A stretch of 64,000 nucleotides of DNA from Neocallimastix lanati (nom. inval.) (lineage: Eukaryota; Neocallimastigomycota; Neocallimastigomycetes; Neocallimastigales; Neocallimastigaceae), in contig JACVTC010000083.1 of NCBI GenBank assembly GCA_016946835.1, positions 740,001 through 804,000 of the forward strand, in the 5' to 3' direction. Below are positions 25,981 through 40,500 of this stretch, piece by piece (within the stretch, counting starts at the first letter, position 1; the number at the start of each line of letters is the position of its first letter). Position numbers and translations under genes: made by a program. The notes below the pieces were generated by a model that ran no database searches, was not told the origin of the DNA, and was given only the letters and a program-made list of their open reading frames with translations.

Positions 25981-28558
25981 AATAATGAAATTGTTATATT
26001 AATATATAAAATTTAAGAGTATATTTACTAATAATGATAAATATGTAATACAAATTTTGTTAATCATTTTATGAAAAGTATACATTTTCATTTTCACTTT
26101 ATATTTTAAATGGATTAGGTATTTTAAATCTTTTTTTTAAATTTAATTAAAATTTTTATTTTTATAATTTTAAGGCTCTATAGAATGAGATGTATTATTT
26201 ATATACACTTTGTATATATAATGCATAAATATGTACAACATTTCTTTTTTAAATCTAAATTATATATAAAAGGAAATTTTTAAATGAAAATGATTAAAAT
26301 AAATAAAGAGAAATAGTAAATAATTATGTTATTGAAGAAAAAAATATATATATTTTATTTTTATTTTAATGCAAACTCATATTATCTAATTTATGGTATT
26401 ATTCATAATTTAATACATTATTATTAAAGAATCTTCTTATTAATTCTTCATTTGTATGAAGTTCACCGAAGTTATCCCATAATTGTTGGTATAATCGATT
26501 ATCGTGATTAATTGTTCTGGGACATCAAAGATTTGGAATATTAGCACATACAACTAAATGAATATATTAGTAAAATTGAGTTCTACTTTTATTGATTCTT
26601 CTGTATAATTACACCATGGAAATAGTAAACATCTCAAGAAATATTTAAAGTACTTAATTTAATATGAATCAATATAATTTATAAATAAATAAATTTATTA
26701 TTATTATTAAATTTAATATTCATAAAAATTTTAATTGAAATATATTTATATTATAATAAATAAATACATAAATCTAGGTTTCTTGATAATTTAACTAATT
26801 ATCTGAAGTTCATCTTCTTGAATAATAAATAAAGTTTCACTATTATAATCTTTTTAATGATAGTAATGTATAGAAAATGGTTATTTTTCTTATTCTTCAA
26901 ATTCTGAGCAAATATTTCTTTCTAAATTTATAAATGCTTTTGTTAAATAAGTAATATTTAACAAAATTAATTATTAATATTATTTTTTAATATATTAATA
27001 TTTACTTGTATTAAAAAATAAAAAAATTTTTTGGGTTTCATTTGTTAATTCTTGCTCTTCATTAATATTAATATTATAGAAGCCAGCTTCATCACTCCGA
27101 TTTTTGGTTCATATTCTTTTATCGAATATTGACTCTGATGAAATAATGAACTTGGCTCATCATCTATACCAACATATCTGTATATTTGTTCACTTATTTT
27201 AATTAAATACATTGATAAAAGTATTACTATTATTAAAAGAAGTATTTATTTTTCTTCTCCTATTTTTTAGTTCAAATTTTCTACTCATTTTACCAATAGT
27301 TTCAGAAATAAAATATGACGACCTTCAAGAGCTTTTTTAAACCATCATATATATAAGAAATTAATAGGAATAGGAGGTCCAATATGAATACCTTTGCGAA
27401 TTGTTCAGCAAGAATAGTTATTATAGACTTTGGATCACTTAAAATCGTACTAAACATGGTACCAACTACAATAAAAATTAATAAAATATTGAATAATTTG
27501 TATAAAAAATATATTTTAGATAATTAACATAAATAACAACATAAAATTTTAATCTTGAATTTTATGCACATGATATATAATACATTTATTATTTTACTAA
27601 ATATATATTTGGTTATATAATATATGTCATGTACTTAGTACACATCATAAAAAAAAAAGTATAATTTGAATTGAATTATTATTAACCCAAAAAAAAAAAA
27701 AAATAAAATAAAAAAAAAAAAAAAAAAAAAAAAAAAATAAATAAATAAATAAATAAATAATATTATTATCCTAATTATATTTCAATTTAACATCAGCACA
27801 TATAAAAAATAAAATTATATAAATAATATTAATCAAGATTGTTTATTATCTATGTGATGAATGAAAAAAAATTAAAAATAAAAAATTTTCTATTTTTTTT
27901 TTTTCATTGCAATTAGTTTATTTTAAAAAATGTTTAAATTCATTTCTTTTGTTAAAATCAATATTATTTATATCTAGTCTTCTATTAATATTTATCTTCC
28001 TAACTAACTTATATATTCATTATAAAATTTTTATATATAATCTTCTAATACCATGTAAATTATTTAACAATATTCCTCGCTAATTATATATTTCAATTAT
28101 AACATTTTACAAAATATGAATAAAAACTTTTTTAATTTTCTAATTAAAAAAAAAATTGATATAATTATATTAATAATATGTTAAAAATAAAATATATTTT
28201 TTGATTATATTAATTATAATATTATAATCAATAAATTTATAATAATTAAAACTTCCTTATATTGAATTTTAAATAATATTGAATTTTATATATAATCAAC
28301 TATTTATTACATAATAATAAATTTGTATTACATAAAACATATATATATATTTTTTAATTAAAATTTTTTATTTTTTTTCTATATTATTAAAAATCTTTAT
28401 ACATAGTATAATACTTCTTTTTTTTAAAATTTGAATACTTTTTTTACTAAATAAATTTTAAATTTATAAATTTATATTGTATTCTTATATATTACATATT
28501 ATATATTCATCAATATTCTTTTCTTAAAAATAAACTTTATCATTTATTTATGTATTAT
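25774..28558. other. Intergenic DNA with an eroded coding stretch
   Basis: AT-rich spacer between the convergent lebercilin-like and GH5 genes, so both 3' ends lie here. Poly-A runs occur at 25951-25977 and 27687-27737, followed by (AAAT)n to about 27760. The middle (26400-27470) has minus-strand coding traces and is listed separately. The rest shows nothing I can name. Confidence 0.6.
26400..27470 (-). pseudogene. Decayed minus-strand coding remnants, identity uncertain
   Basis: Read on the minus strand, several phrases look protein-like but are split by stops and frame changes. From high to low coordinates they are VGTMFSTILSDPKSIITILA then EQFAK (27465-27395); GPPIPINFLYIWWFKKALEG (about 27385-27320); YRYVGIDDEPSSLFHQSQYS (about 27190-27125); YLTKAFINLERNICSEFEE (about 26950-26890); and RTINHDNRLYQQLWDNFGEL then HTNEELIRRFFNN (26525-26425). 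Some breaks may be introns, since an acceptor-like TTGTAG precedes the first phrase. The first phrase faintly recalls the 7TM part of CSC1/OSCA-type (RSN1) channels; I would not rely on that. Confidence 0.35.
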
Positions 28559-31500
28559 TTAACATTTTTCTTCAATAATACCACACCATTCTCCTTTTTC
28601 TTCACCCCATTTACCATTTTCATCTTTTGTAAGTACCTTACAATGTGTACAGCATTTATAACCAAATGGAAGTGACCAGCAAGCTTCTGTATAATCAAGA
28701 ACACCACACCATTGACCATTTTCAACACCCCATTTTCCAGTTTCATCAGTAACTACAACTCTTGTGTTTTCCGAAGAACAACATTCATAACCATACTTTT
28801 TAGACCAACATTCCTTTGGTTTTTCTTCCTTTGGCTTTGTTTCAGCGGCATGAACAACATTAACTTCTAATCCTCTTCCCTTTTGTAAGGCTGCAACAAT
28901 GCCTGGATAAACAATCTTCAAATTAGAACGATCAAATATTCCAAAACGCTCACCTTCACCTTCAAAAATACCATTATCCCACCAGACTTGTGGAACTCCC
29001 ATTGCTGTAACCTTTTCCATATAATATTCAGCCCATTTAGCACGTTCTTCATCATTATCACGATTCATGGCACCATATTCTCCAAGAATCATTGGAATAC
29101 CTTGATCAACAAATCTCTTCTTCATTATTCCTAAATTCCAATCAAGTTCATTCTTGCCTTTTGCATCAAATTTATCAACTGCTCCTTCTCCATTATTTAA
29201 GGCAAAGTTATATGGTTGATAAGCATGTACTGATGCAATAACTTTATCATCATCTTCTGGGAAAATGTAATTCTTAAAGGCATTTTCATTACAAGCGGCC
29301 GCATATGGTGGAATCATAAGATGACGTTTTGAATTATTACCTCCTGAACTACGAATTGTCTTAAGGAATACCGCATTCATGGCATTAACTGCATCCCATC
29401 CTTCTTGATCACCTCCGTTCCATTCAACTGGTGTATCATTCTTTCTTGGCTCATTTAATCCTTCGAAAATTAAATGTTCATCATAATCCTTAAATTCTTC
29501 TGCAATTTGTGTCCAAATCTTTTCCAAAATTTCTTTAGCAGTTTCAAGAGTTTCGGAGAATGCATGATTCCAAGTTTCGTGATGAATATTCAAGATTACA
29601 AAGGCTCCATTCTTGTAAGCATAATCAACAACTTCATGAACCCTTTTCAACCATTTTTCATTAATCTTATAATCTGGTGCTTCACCAAAGTGTCCAGACC
29701 AAGTAGTTGGAATACGGAAAACATTGAACTGATTATCCATTAATACTTTGAACATATCCTCCGTTGTTTTTGGATTACCCCAGCAAGTTTCGGAAGCAGT
29801 TTGATCCTTTTCATAATCTAAGTTATCAATACATTGAGCATCTAAAGTATTACCTAAGTTCCAACCAAATTTCATCTCTTTAATTAATTCTTTAGAAGAA
29901 ATATCACGAATTCCAGTAGATGGATTGATTGGAACGGTAGTTTCCGTTGATTCAGTAGCTTCTGTTGTAGCTTCTGTAGTAACTTCTGTTGGTTCTGGTT
30001 TTGGTTTAGCTTCAGCAGCATGAACAACATTAACTTCTAATCCTCTTCCCTTTTGTAAGGCTGCAACAATGCCTGGATAAACAATCTTCAAATTAGAACG
30101 ATCAAATATTCCAAAACGTTCACCTTCACCTTCAAAAATACCATTATCCCACCAGACTTGTGGAACTCCCATTGCTGTAACCTTTTCCATATAATATTCA
30201 GCCCATTTAGCACGTTCTTCATCATTATCACGATTCATGGCACCATATTCTCCAAGAATCATTGGAATACCTTGATCAACAAATCTCTTCTTCATTATTC
30301 CTAAATTCCAATCAAGTTCATTCTTGCCTTTTGCATCAAATTTATCAACTGCTCCTTCTCCATTATTTAAGGCAAAGTTATATGGTTGATAAGCATGTAC
30401 TGATGCAATAACTTTATCATCATCTTCTGGGAAAATGTAATTCTTAAAGGCATTTTCATTACAAGCGGCCGCATATGGTGGAATCATAAGATGACGTTTT
30501 GAATTATTACCTCCTGAACTACGAATTGTCTTAAGGAATACCGCATTCATGGCATTAACTGCATCCCATCCTTCTTGATCACCTCCGTTCCATTCAACTG
30601 GTGTATCATTCTTTCTTGGCTCATTTAATCCTTCGAAAATTAAATGTTCATCATAATCCTTAAATTCTTCTGCAATTTGTGTCCAAATCTTTTCCAAAAT
30701 TTCTTTAGCAGTTTCAAGAGTTTCGGAGAATGCATGATTCCAAGTTTCATGATGAATATTCAAGATTACAAAGGCTCCATTCTTGTAAGCATAATCAACA
30801 ACTTCATGAACCCTTTTCAACCATTTTTCATTAATCTTATAATCTGGTGCTTCACCAAAGTGTCCAGACCAAGTAGTTGGAATACGGAAAACATTGAACT
30901 GATTATCCATTAATACTTTGAACATATCCTCCGTTGTTTTTGGATTACCCCAGCAAGTTTCGGAAGCAGTTTGATCCTTTTCATAATCTAAGTTATCAAT
31001 ACATTGAGCATCTAAAGTATTACCTAAGTTCCAACCAAATTTCATCTCTTTAATTAATTCTTTAGAAGAAATATCACGAATTCCAGTAGATGGATTGATT
31101 GGAACGGTAGTTTCCGTTGATTCAGTAGCTTCTGTAGTAACTTCTGTAGTAGCTTCTGTTGTTTCTGGTTTTGGTTTAGCTTCAGCAGCATGAACAACAT
31201 TAACTTCTAATCCTCTTCCCTTTTGTAAGGCTGCAACAATGCCTGGATAAACAATCTTCAAATTAGAACGATCAAATATTCCAAAACGCTCACCTTCACC
31301 TTCAAAAATACCATTATCCCACCAGACTTGTGGAACTCCCATTGCTGTAACCTTTTCCATATAATATTCAGCCCATTTAGCACGTTCTTCATCATTATCA
31401 CGATTCATGGCACCATATTCTCCAAGAATCATTGGAATACCTTGATCAACAAATCTCTTCTTCATTATTCCTAAATTCCAATCAAGTTCATTCTTGCCTT

Positions 31501-34500
31501 TTGCATCAAATTTATCAACTGCTCCTTCTCCATTATTTAAGGCAAAGTTATATGGTTGATAAGCATGTACTGATGCAATAACTTTATCATCATCTTCTGG
31601 GAAAATGTAATTCTTAAAGGCATTTTCATTACAAGCGGCCGCATATGGTGGAATCATAAGATGACGTTTTAAATTATTACCTCCTGAACTACGAATTGTC
31701 TTAAGGAATACCGCATTCATGGCATTAACTGCATCCCATCCTTCTTGATCACCTCCGTTCCATTCAACTGGTGTATCATTCTTTCTTGGCTCATTTAATC
31801 CTTCAAAAATTAAATGTTCATCATAATCCTTAAATTCTTCTGCAATTTGTGTCCAAATCTTTTCCAAAATTTCTTTAGCAGTTTCAAGAGTTTCGGAGAA
31901 TGCATGATTCCAAGTTTCGTGATGAATATTCAAGATTACAAAGGCTCCATTCTTGTAAGCATAATCAACAACTTCATGAACCCTTTTCAACCATTTTTCA
32001 TTAATCTTATAATCTGGTGCTTCACCAAAGTGTCCAGACCAAGTAGTTGGAATACGGAAAACATTGAACTGATTATCCATTAATACTTTGAACATATCCT
32101 CCGTTGTTTTTGGATTACCCCAGCAAGTTTCGGAAGCAGTTTGATCCTTTTCATAATCTAAGTTATCAATACATTGAGCATCTAAAGTATTACCTAAGTT
32201 CCAACCAAATTTCATCTCTTTAATTAATTCTTTAGAAGAAATATCACGAATTCCAGTAGATGGATTGATTGGAACGGTAGTTTCCGTTGATTCAGCAGCT
32301 TCTGTAGTAACTTCTGTAGTAGCTTCTGTTGTTTCTGGTTTTGGTTTAGCTTCAGCAGCATGAACAACATTAACTTCTAATCCTCTTCCCTTTTGTAAGG
32401 CTGCAACAATGCCTGGATAAACAATCTTCAAATTAGAACGATCAAATATTCCAAAACGTTCACCTTCACCTTCAAAAATACCATTATCCCACCAGACTTG
32501 TGGAACTCCCATTGCTGTAACCTTTTCCATATAATATTCAGCCCATTTAGCACGTTCTTCATCATTATCACGATTCATGGCACCATATTCTCCAAGAATC
32601 ATTGGAATACCTTGATCAACAAATCTCTTCTTCATTATTCCTAAATTCCAATCAAGTTCATTCTTGCCTTTTGAATCAAATTTGTCAACTGCTCCTTCTC
32701 CATTATTTAAGGCAAAGTTATATGGTTGATAAGCATGTACTGATGCAATAACTTTATCATCATCTTCTGGGAAAATGTAATTCTTAAAGGCATTTTCATT
32801 ACAAGCGGCCGCATATGGTGGAATCATAAGATGACGTTTTGAATTATTACCTCCTGAACTACGAATTGTCTTAAGGAATACCGCATTCATGGCATTAACT
32901 GCATCCCATCCTTCTTGATCACCTCCGTTCCATTCAACTGGTGTATCATTCTTTCTTGGCTCATTTAGTCCTTCGAAAATTAAATGTTCATCATAATCCT
33001 TAAATTCTTCTGCAATTTGTGTCCAAATCTTTTCCAAAATTTCTTTAGCAGTTTCAAGAGTTTCGGAGAACGCATGATTCCAAGTTTCATGATGAATATT
33101 CAAGATTACAAAGGCTCCATTCTTGTAAGCATAATCAACAACTTCATGAACCCTTTTCAACCATTTTTCATTAATCTTATAATCTGGTGCTTCACCAAAG
33201 TGTCCAGACCAAGTAGTTGGAATACGGAAAACATTGAACTGATTATCCATTAATACTTTGAACATATCCTCCGTTGTTTTTGGATTACCCCAGCAAGTTT
33301 CGGAAGCAGTTTGATCCTTTTCATAATCTAAGTTATCAATACATTGAGCATCTAAAGTATTACCTAAGTTCCAACCAAATTTCATCTCTTTAATTAATTC
33401 TTTAGAAGAAATATCACGAATTCCAGTAGATGGATTGATTGGAACGGTAGTTTCCGTTGATTCAGTAGCTTCTGTAGTAACTTCTGTAGTAGCTTCTGTT
33501 GTTTCTGGTTTTGGTTTAGCTTCAGCAGCATGAACAACATTAACTTCTAATCCTCTTCCCTTTTGTAAGGCTGCAACAATGCCTGGATAAACAATCTTCA
33601 AATTAGAACGATCAAATATTCCAAAACGCTCACCTTCACCTTCAAAAATACCATTATCCCACCAGACTTGTGGAACTCCCATTGCTGTAACCTTTTCCAT
33701 ATAATATTCAGCCCATTTAGCACGTTCTTCATCATTATCACGATTCATGGCACCATATTCTCCAAGAATCATTGGAATACCTTGATCAACAAATCTCTTC
33801 TTCATTATTCCTAAATTCCAATCAAGTTCATTCTTGCCTTTTGCATCAAATTTATCAACTGCTCCTTCTCCATTATTTAAGGCAAAGTTATATGGTTGAT
33901 AAGCATGTACTGATGCAATAACTTTATCATCATCTTCTGGGAAAATGTAATTCTTAAAGGCATTTTCATTACAAGCGGCCGCATATGGTGGAATCATAAG
34001 ATGACGTTTTAAATTATTACCTCCTGAACTACGAATTGTCTTAAGGAATACCGCATTCATGGCATTAACTGCATCCCATCCTTCTTGATCACCTCCGTTC
34101 CATTCAACTGGTGTATCATTCTTTCTTGGCTCATTTAATCCTTCAAAAATTAAATGTTCATCATAATCCTTAAATTCTTCTGCAATTTGTGTCCAAATCT
34201 TTTCCAAAATTTCTTTAGCAGTTTCAAGAGTTTCGGAGAATGCATGATTCCAAGTTTCGTGATGAATATTCAAGATTACAAAGGCTCCATTCTTGTAAGC
34301 ATAATCAACAACTTCATGAACCCTTTTCAACCATTTTTCATTAATCTTATAATCTGGTGCTTCACCAAAGTGTCCAGACCAAGTAGTTGGAATACGGAAA
34401 ACATTGAACTGATTATCCATTAATACTTTGAACATATCCTCCGTTGTTTTTGGATTACCCCAGCAAGTTTCGGAAGCAGTTTGATCCTTTTCATAATCTA

Positions 34501-37500
34501 AGTTATCAATACATTGAGCATCTAAAGTATTACCTAAGTTCCAACCAAATTTCATCTCTTTAATTAATTCTTTAGAAGAAATATCACGAATTCCAGTAGA
34601 TGGATTGATTGGAACGGTAGTTTCCGTTGATTCAGCAGCTTCTGTAGTAACTTCTGTAGTAGCTTCTGTTGTTTCTGGTTTTGGTTTAGCTTCAGCAGCA
34701 TGAACAACATTAACTTCTAATCCTCTTCCCTTTTGTAAGGCTGCAACAATGCCTGGATAAACAATCTTCAAATTAGAACGATCAAATATTCCAAAACGTT
34801 CACCTTCACCTTCAAAAATACCATTATCCCACCAGACTTGTGGAACTCCCATTGCTGTAACCTTTTCCATATAATATTCAGCCCATTTAGCACGTTCTTC
34901 ATCATTATCACGATTCATGGCACCATATTCTCCAAGAATCATTGGAATACCTTGATCAACAAATCTCTTCTTCATTATTCCTAAATTCCAATCAAGTTCA
35001 TTCTTGCCTTTTGAATCAAATTTGTCAACTGCTCCTTCTCCATTATTTAAGGCAAAGTTATATGGTTGATAAGCATGTACTGATGCAATAACTTTATCAT
35101 CATCTTCTGGGAAAATGTAATTCTTAAAGGCATTTTCATTACAAGCGGCCGCATATGGTGGAATCATAAGATGACGTTTTGAATTATTACCTCCTGAACT
35201 ACGAATTGTCTTAAGGAATACCGCATTCATGGCATTAACTGCATCCCATCCTTCTTGATCACCTCCGTTCCATTCAACTGGTGTATCATTCTTTCTTGGC
35301 TCATTTAGTCCTTCGAAAATTAAATGTTCATCATAATCCTTAAATTCTTCTGCAATTTGTGTCCAAATCTTTTCCAAAATTTCTTTAGCAGTTTCAAGAG
35401 TTTCGGAGAACGCATGATTCCAAGTTTCATGATGAATATTCAAGATTACAAAGGCTCCATTCTTGTAAGCATAATCAACAACTTCATGAACCCTTTTCAA
35501 CCATTTTTCATTAATCTTATAATCTGGTGCTTCACCAAAGTGTCCAGACCAAGTAGTTGGAATACGGAAAACATTGAACTGATTATCCATTAATACTTTG
35601 AACATATCCTCCGTTGTTTTTGGATTACCCCAGCAAGTTTCGGAAGCAGTTTGATCCTTTTCATAATCTAAGTTATCAATACATTGAGCATCTAAAGTAT
35701 TACCTAAGTTCCAACCAAATTTCATCTCTTTAATTAATTCTTTAGAAGAAATATCACGAATTCCAGTAGATGGATTGATTGGAACGGTAGTTTCCGTTGA
35801 TTCAGCAGCTTCTGTAGTAACTTCTGTAGTAGCTTCTGTTGTTTCTGGTTTTGGTTTAGCTTCAGCAGCATGAACAACATTAACTTCTAATCCTCTTCCC
35901 TTTTGTAAGGCTGCAACAATGCCTGGATAAACAATCTTCAAATTAGAACGATCAAATATTCCAAAACGTTCACCTTCACCTTCAAAAATACCATTATCCC
36001 ACCAGACTTGTGGAACTCCCATTGCTGTAACCTTTTCCATATAATATTCAGCCCATTTAGCACGTTCTTCATCATTATCACGATTCATGGCACCATATTC
36101 TCCAAGAATCATTGGAATACCTTGATCAACAAATCTCTTCTTCATTATTCCTAAATTCCAATCAAGTTCATTCTTGCCTTTTGAATCAAATTTGTCAACT
36201 GCTCCTTCTCCATTATTTAAGGCAAAGTTATATGGTTGATAAGCATGTACTGATGCAATAACTTTATCATCATCTTCTGGGAAAATGTAATTCTTAAAGG
36301 CATTTTCATTACAAGCGGCCGCATATGGTGGAATCATAAGATGACGTTTTGAATTATTACCTCCTGAACTACGAATTGTCTTAAGGAATACCGCATTCAT
36401 GGCATTAACTGCATCCCATCCTTCTTGATCACCTCCGTTCCATTCAACTGGTGTATCATTCTTTCTTGGCTCATTTAGTCCTTCGAAAATTAAATGTTCA
36501 TCATAATCCTTAAATTCTTCTGCAATTTGTGTCCAAATCTTTTCCAAAATTTCTTTAGCAGTTTCAAGAGTTTCGGAGAACGCATGATTCCAAGTTTCAT
36601 GATGAATATTCAAGATTACAAAGGCTCCATTCTTGTAAGCATAATCAACAACTTCATGAACCCTTTTCAACCATTTTTCATTAATCTTATAATCTGGTGC
36701 TTCACCAAAGTGTCCAGACCAAGTAGTTGGAATACGGAAAACATTGAACTGATTATCCATTAATACTTTGAACATATCCTCCGTTGTTTTTGGATTACCC
36801 CAGCAAGTTTCGGAAGCAGTTTGATCCTTTTCATAATCTAAGTTATCAATACATTGAGCATCTAAAGTATTACCTAAGTTCCAACCAAATTTCATCTCTT
36901 TAATTAATTCTTTAGAAGAAATATCACGAATTCCAGTAGATGGATTGATTGGAACGGTAGTTTCCGTTGATTCAGTAGCTTCTGTAGTAACTTCTGTAGT
37001 AGCTTCTGTTGTTTCTGGTTTTGGTTTAGCTTCAGCAGCATGAACAACATTAACTTCTAATCCTCTTCCCTTTTGTAAGGCTGCAACAATGCCTGGATAA
37101 ACAATCTTCAAATTAGAACGATCAAATATTCCAAAACGCTCACCTTCACCTTCAAAAATACCATTATCCCACCAGACTTGTGGAACTCCCATTGCTGTAA
37201 CCTTTTCCATATAATATTCAGCCCATTTAGCACGTTCTTCATCATTATCACGATTCATGGCACCATATTCTCCAAGAATCATTGGAATACCTTGATCAAC
37301 AAATCTCTTCTTCATTATTCCTAAATTCCAATCAAGTTCATTCTTGCCTTTTGCATCAAATTTATCAACTGCTCCTTCTCCATTATTTAAGGCAAAGTTA
37401 TATGGTTGATAAGCATGTACTGATGCAATAACTTTATCATCATCTTCTGGGAAAATGTAATTCTTAAAGGCATTTTCATTACAAGCGGCCGCATATGGTG

Positions 37501-40500
37501 GAATCATAAGATGACGTTTTAAATTATTACCTCCTGAACTACGAATTGTCTTAAGGAATACCGCATTCATGGCATTAACTGCATCCCATCCTTCTTGATC
37601 ACCTCCGTTCCATTCAACTGGTGTATCATTCTTTCTTGGCTCATTTAATCCTTCAAAAATTAAATGTTCATCATAATCCTTAAATTCTTCTGCAATTTGT
37701 GTCCAAATCTTTTCCAAAATTTCTTTAGCAGTTTCAAGAGTTTCGGAGAATGCATGATTCCAAGTTTCGTGATGAATATTCAAGATTACAAAGGCTCCAT
37801 TCTTGTAAGCATAATCAACAACTTCATGAACCCTTTTCAACCATTTTTCATTAATCTTATAATCTGGTGCTTCACCAAAGTGTCCAGACCAAGTAGTTGG
37901 AATACGGAAAACATTGAACTGATTATCCATTAATACTTTGAACATATCCTCCGTTGTTTTTGGATTACCCCAGCAAGTTTCGGAAGCAGTTTGATCCTTT
38001 TCATAATCTAAGTTATCAATACATTGAGCATCTAAAGTATTACCTAAGTTCCAACCAAATTTCATCTCTTTAATTAATTCTTTAGAAGAAATATCACGAA
38101 TTCCAGTAGATGGATTGATTGGAACGGTAGTTTCCGTTGATTCAGCAGCTTCTGTAGTAACTTCTGTAGTAGCTTCTGTTGTTTCTGGTTTTGGTTTAGC
38201 TTCAGCAGCATGAACAACATTAACTTCTAATCCTCTTCCCTTTTGTAAGGCTGCAACAATGCCTGGATAAACAATCTTCAAATTAGAACGATCAAATATT
38301 CCAAAACGTTCACCTTCACCTTCAAAAATACCATTATCCCACCAGACTTGTGGAACTCCCATTGCTGTAACCTTTTCCATATAATATTCAGCCCATTTAG
38401 CACGTTCTTCATCATTATCACGATTCATGGCACCATATTCTCCAAGAATCATTGGAATACCTTGATCAACAAATCTCTTCTTCATTATTCCTAAATTCCA
38501 ATCAAGTTCATTCTTGCCTTTTGAATCAAATTTGTCAACTGCTCCTTCTCCATTATTTAAGGCAAAGTTATATGGTTGATAAGCATGTACTGATGCAATA
38601 ACTTTATCATCATCTTCTGGGAAAATGTAATTCTTAAAGGCATTTTCATTACAAGCGGCCGCATATGGTGGAATCATAAGATGACGTTTTGAATTATTAC
38701 CTCCTGAACTACGAATTGTCTTAAGGAATACCGCATTCATGGCATTAACTGCATCCCATCCTTCTTGATCACCTCCGTTCCATTCAACTGGTGTATCATT
38801 CTTTCTTGGCTCATTTAGTCCTTCGAAAATTAAATGTTCATCATAATCCTTAAATTCTTCTGCAATTTGTGTCCAAATCTTTTCCAAAATTTCTTTAGCA
38901 GTTTCAAGAGTTTCGGAGAACGCATGATTCCAAGTTTCATGATGAATATTCAAGATTACAAAGGCTCCATTCTTGTAAGCATAATCAACAACTTCATGAA
39001 CCCTTTTCAACCATTTTTCATTAATCTTATAATCTGGTGCTTCACCAAAGTGTCCAGACCAAGTAGTTGGAATACGGAAAACATTGAACTGATTATCCAT
39101 TAATACTTTGAACATATCCTCCGTTGTTTTTGGATTACCCCAGCAAGTTTCGGAAGCAGTTTGATCCTTTTCATAATCTAAGTTATCAATACATTGAGCA
39201 TCTAAAGTATTACCTAAGTTCCAACCAAATTTCATCTCTTTAATTAATTCTTTAGAAGAAATATCACGAATTCCAGTAGATGGATTGATTGGAACGGTAG
39301 TTTCCGTTGATTCAGTAGCTTCTGTAGTAACTTCTGTAGTAGCTTCTGTTGTTTCTGGTTTTGGTTTAGCTTCAGCAGCATGAACAACATTAACTTCTAA
39401 TCCTCTTCCCTTTTGTAAGGCTGCAACAATGCCTGGATAAACAATCTTCAAATTAGAACGATCAAATATTCCAAAACGCTCACCTTCACCTTCAAAAATA
39501 CCATTATCCCACCAGACTTGTGGAACTCCCATTGCTGTAACCTTTTCCATATAATATTCAGCCCATTTAGCACGTTCTTCATCATTATCACGATTCATGG
39601 CACCATATTCTCCAAGAATCATTGGAATACCTTGATCAACAAATCTCTTCTTCATTATTCCTAAATTCCAATCAAGTTCATTCTTGCCTTTTGCATCAAA
39701 TTTATCAACTGCTCCTTCTCCATTATTTAAGGCAAAGTTATATGGTTGATAAGCATGTACTGATGCAATAACTTTATCATCATCTTCTGGGAAAATGTAA
39801 TTCTTAAAGGCATTTTCATTACAAGCGGCCGCATATGGTGGAATCATAAGATGACGTTTTAAATTATTACCTCCTGAACTACGAATTGTCTTAAGGAATA
39901 CCGCATTCATGGCATTAACTGCATCCCATCCTTCTTGATCACCTCCGTTCCATTCAACTGGTGTATCATTCTTTCTTGGCTCATTTAATCCTTCAAAAAT
40001 TAAATGTTCATCATAATCCTTAAATTCTTCTGCAATTTGTGTCCAAATCTTTTCCAAAATTTCTTTAGCAGTTTCAAGAGTTTCGGAGAATGCATGATTC
40101 CAAGTTTCGTGATGAATATTCAAGATTACAAAGGCTCCATTCTTGTAAGCATAATCAACAACTTCATGAACCCTTTTCAACCATTTTTCATTAATCTTAT
40201 AATCTGGTGCTTCACCAAAGTGTCCAGACCAAGTAGTTGGAATACGGAAAACATTGAACTGATTATCCATTAATACTTTGAACATATCCTCCGTTGTTTT
40301 TGGATTACCCCAGCAAGTTTCGGAAGCAGTTTGATCCTTTTCATAATCTAAGTTATCAATACATTGAGCATCTAAAGTATTACCTAAGTTCCAACCAAAT
40401 TTCATCTCTTTAATTAATTCTTTAGAAGAAATATCACGAATTCCAGTAGATGGATTGATTGGAACGGTAGTTTCCGTTGATTCAGCAGCTTCTGTAGTAA

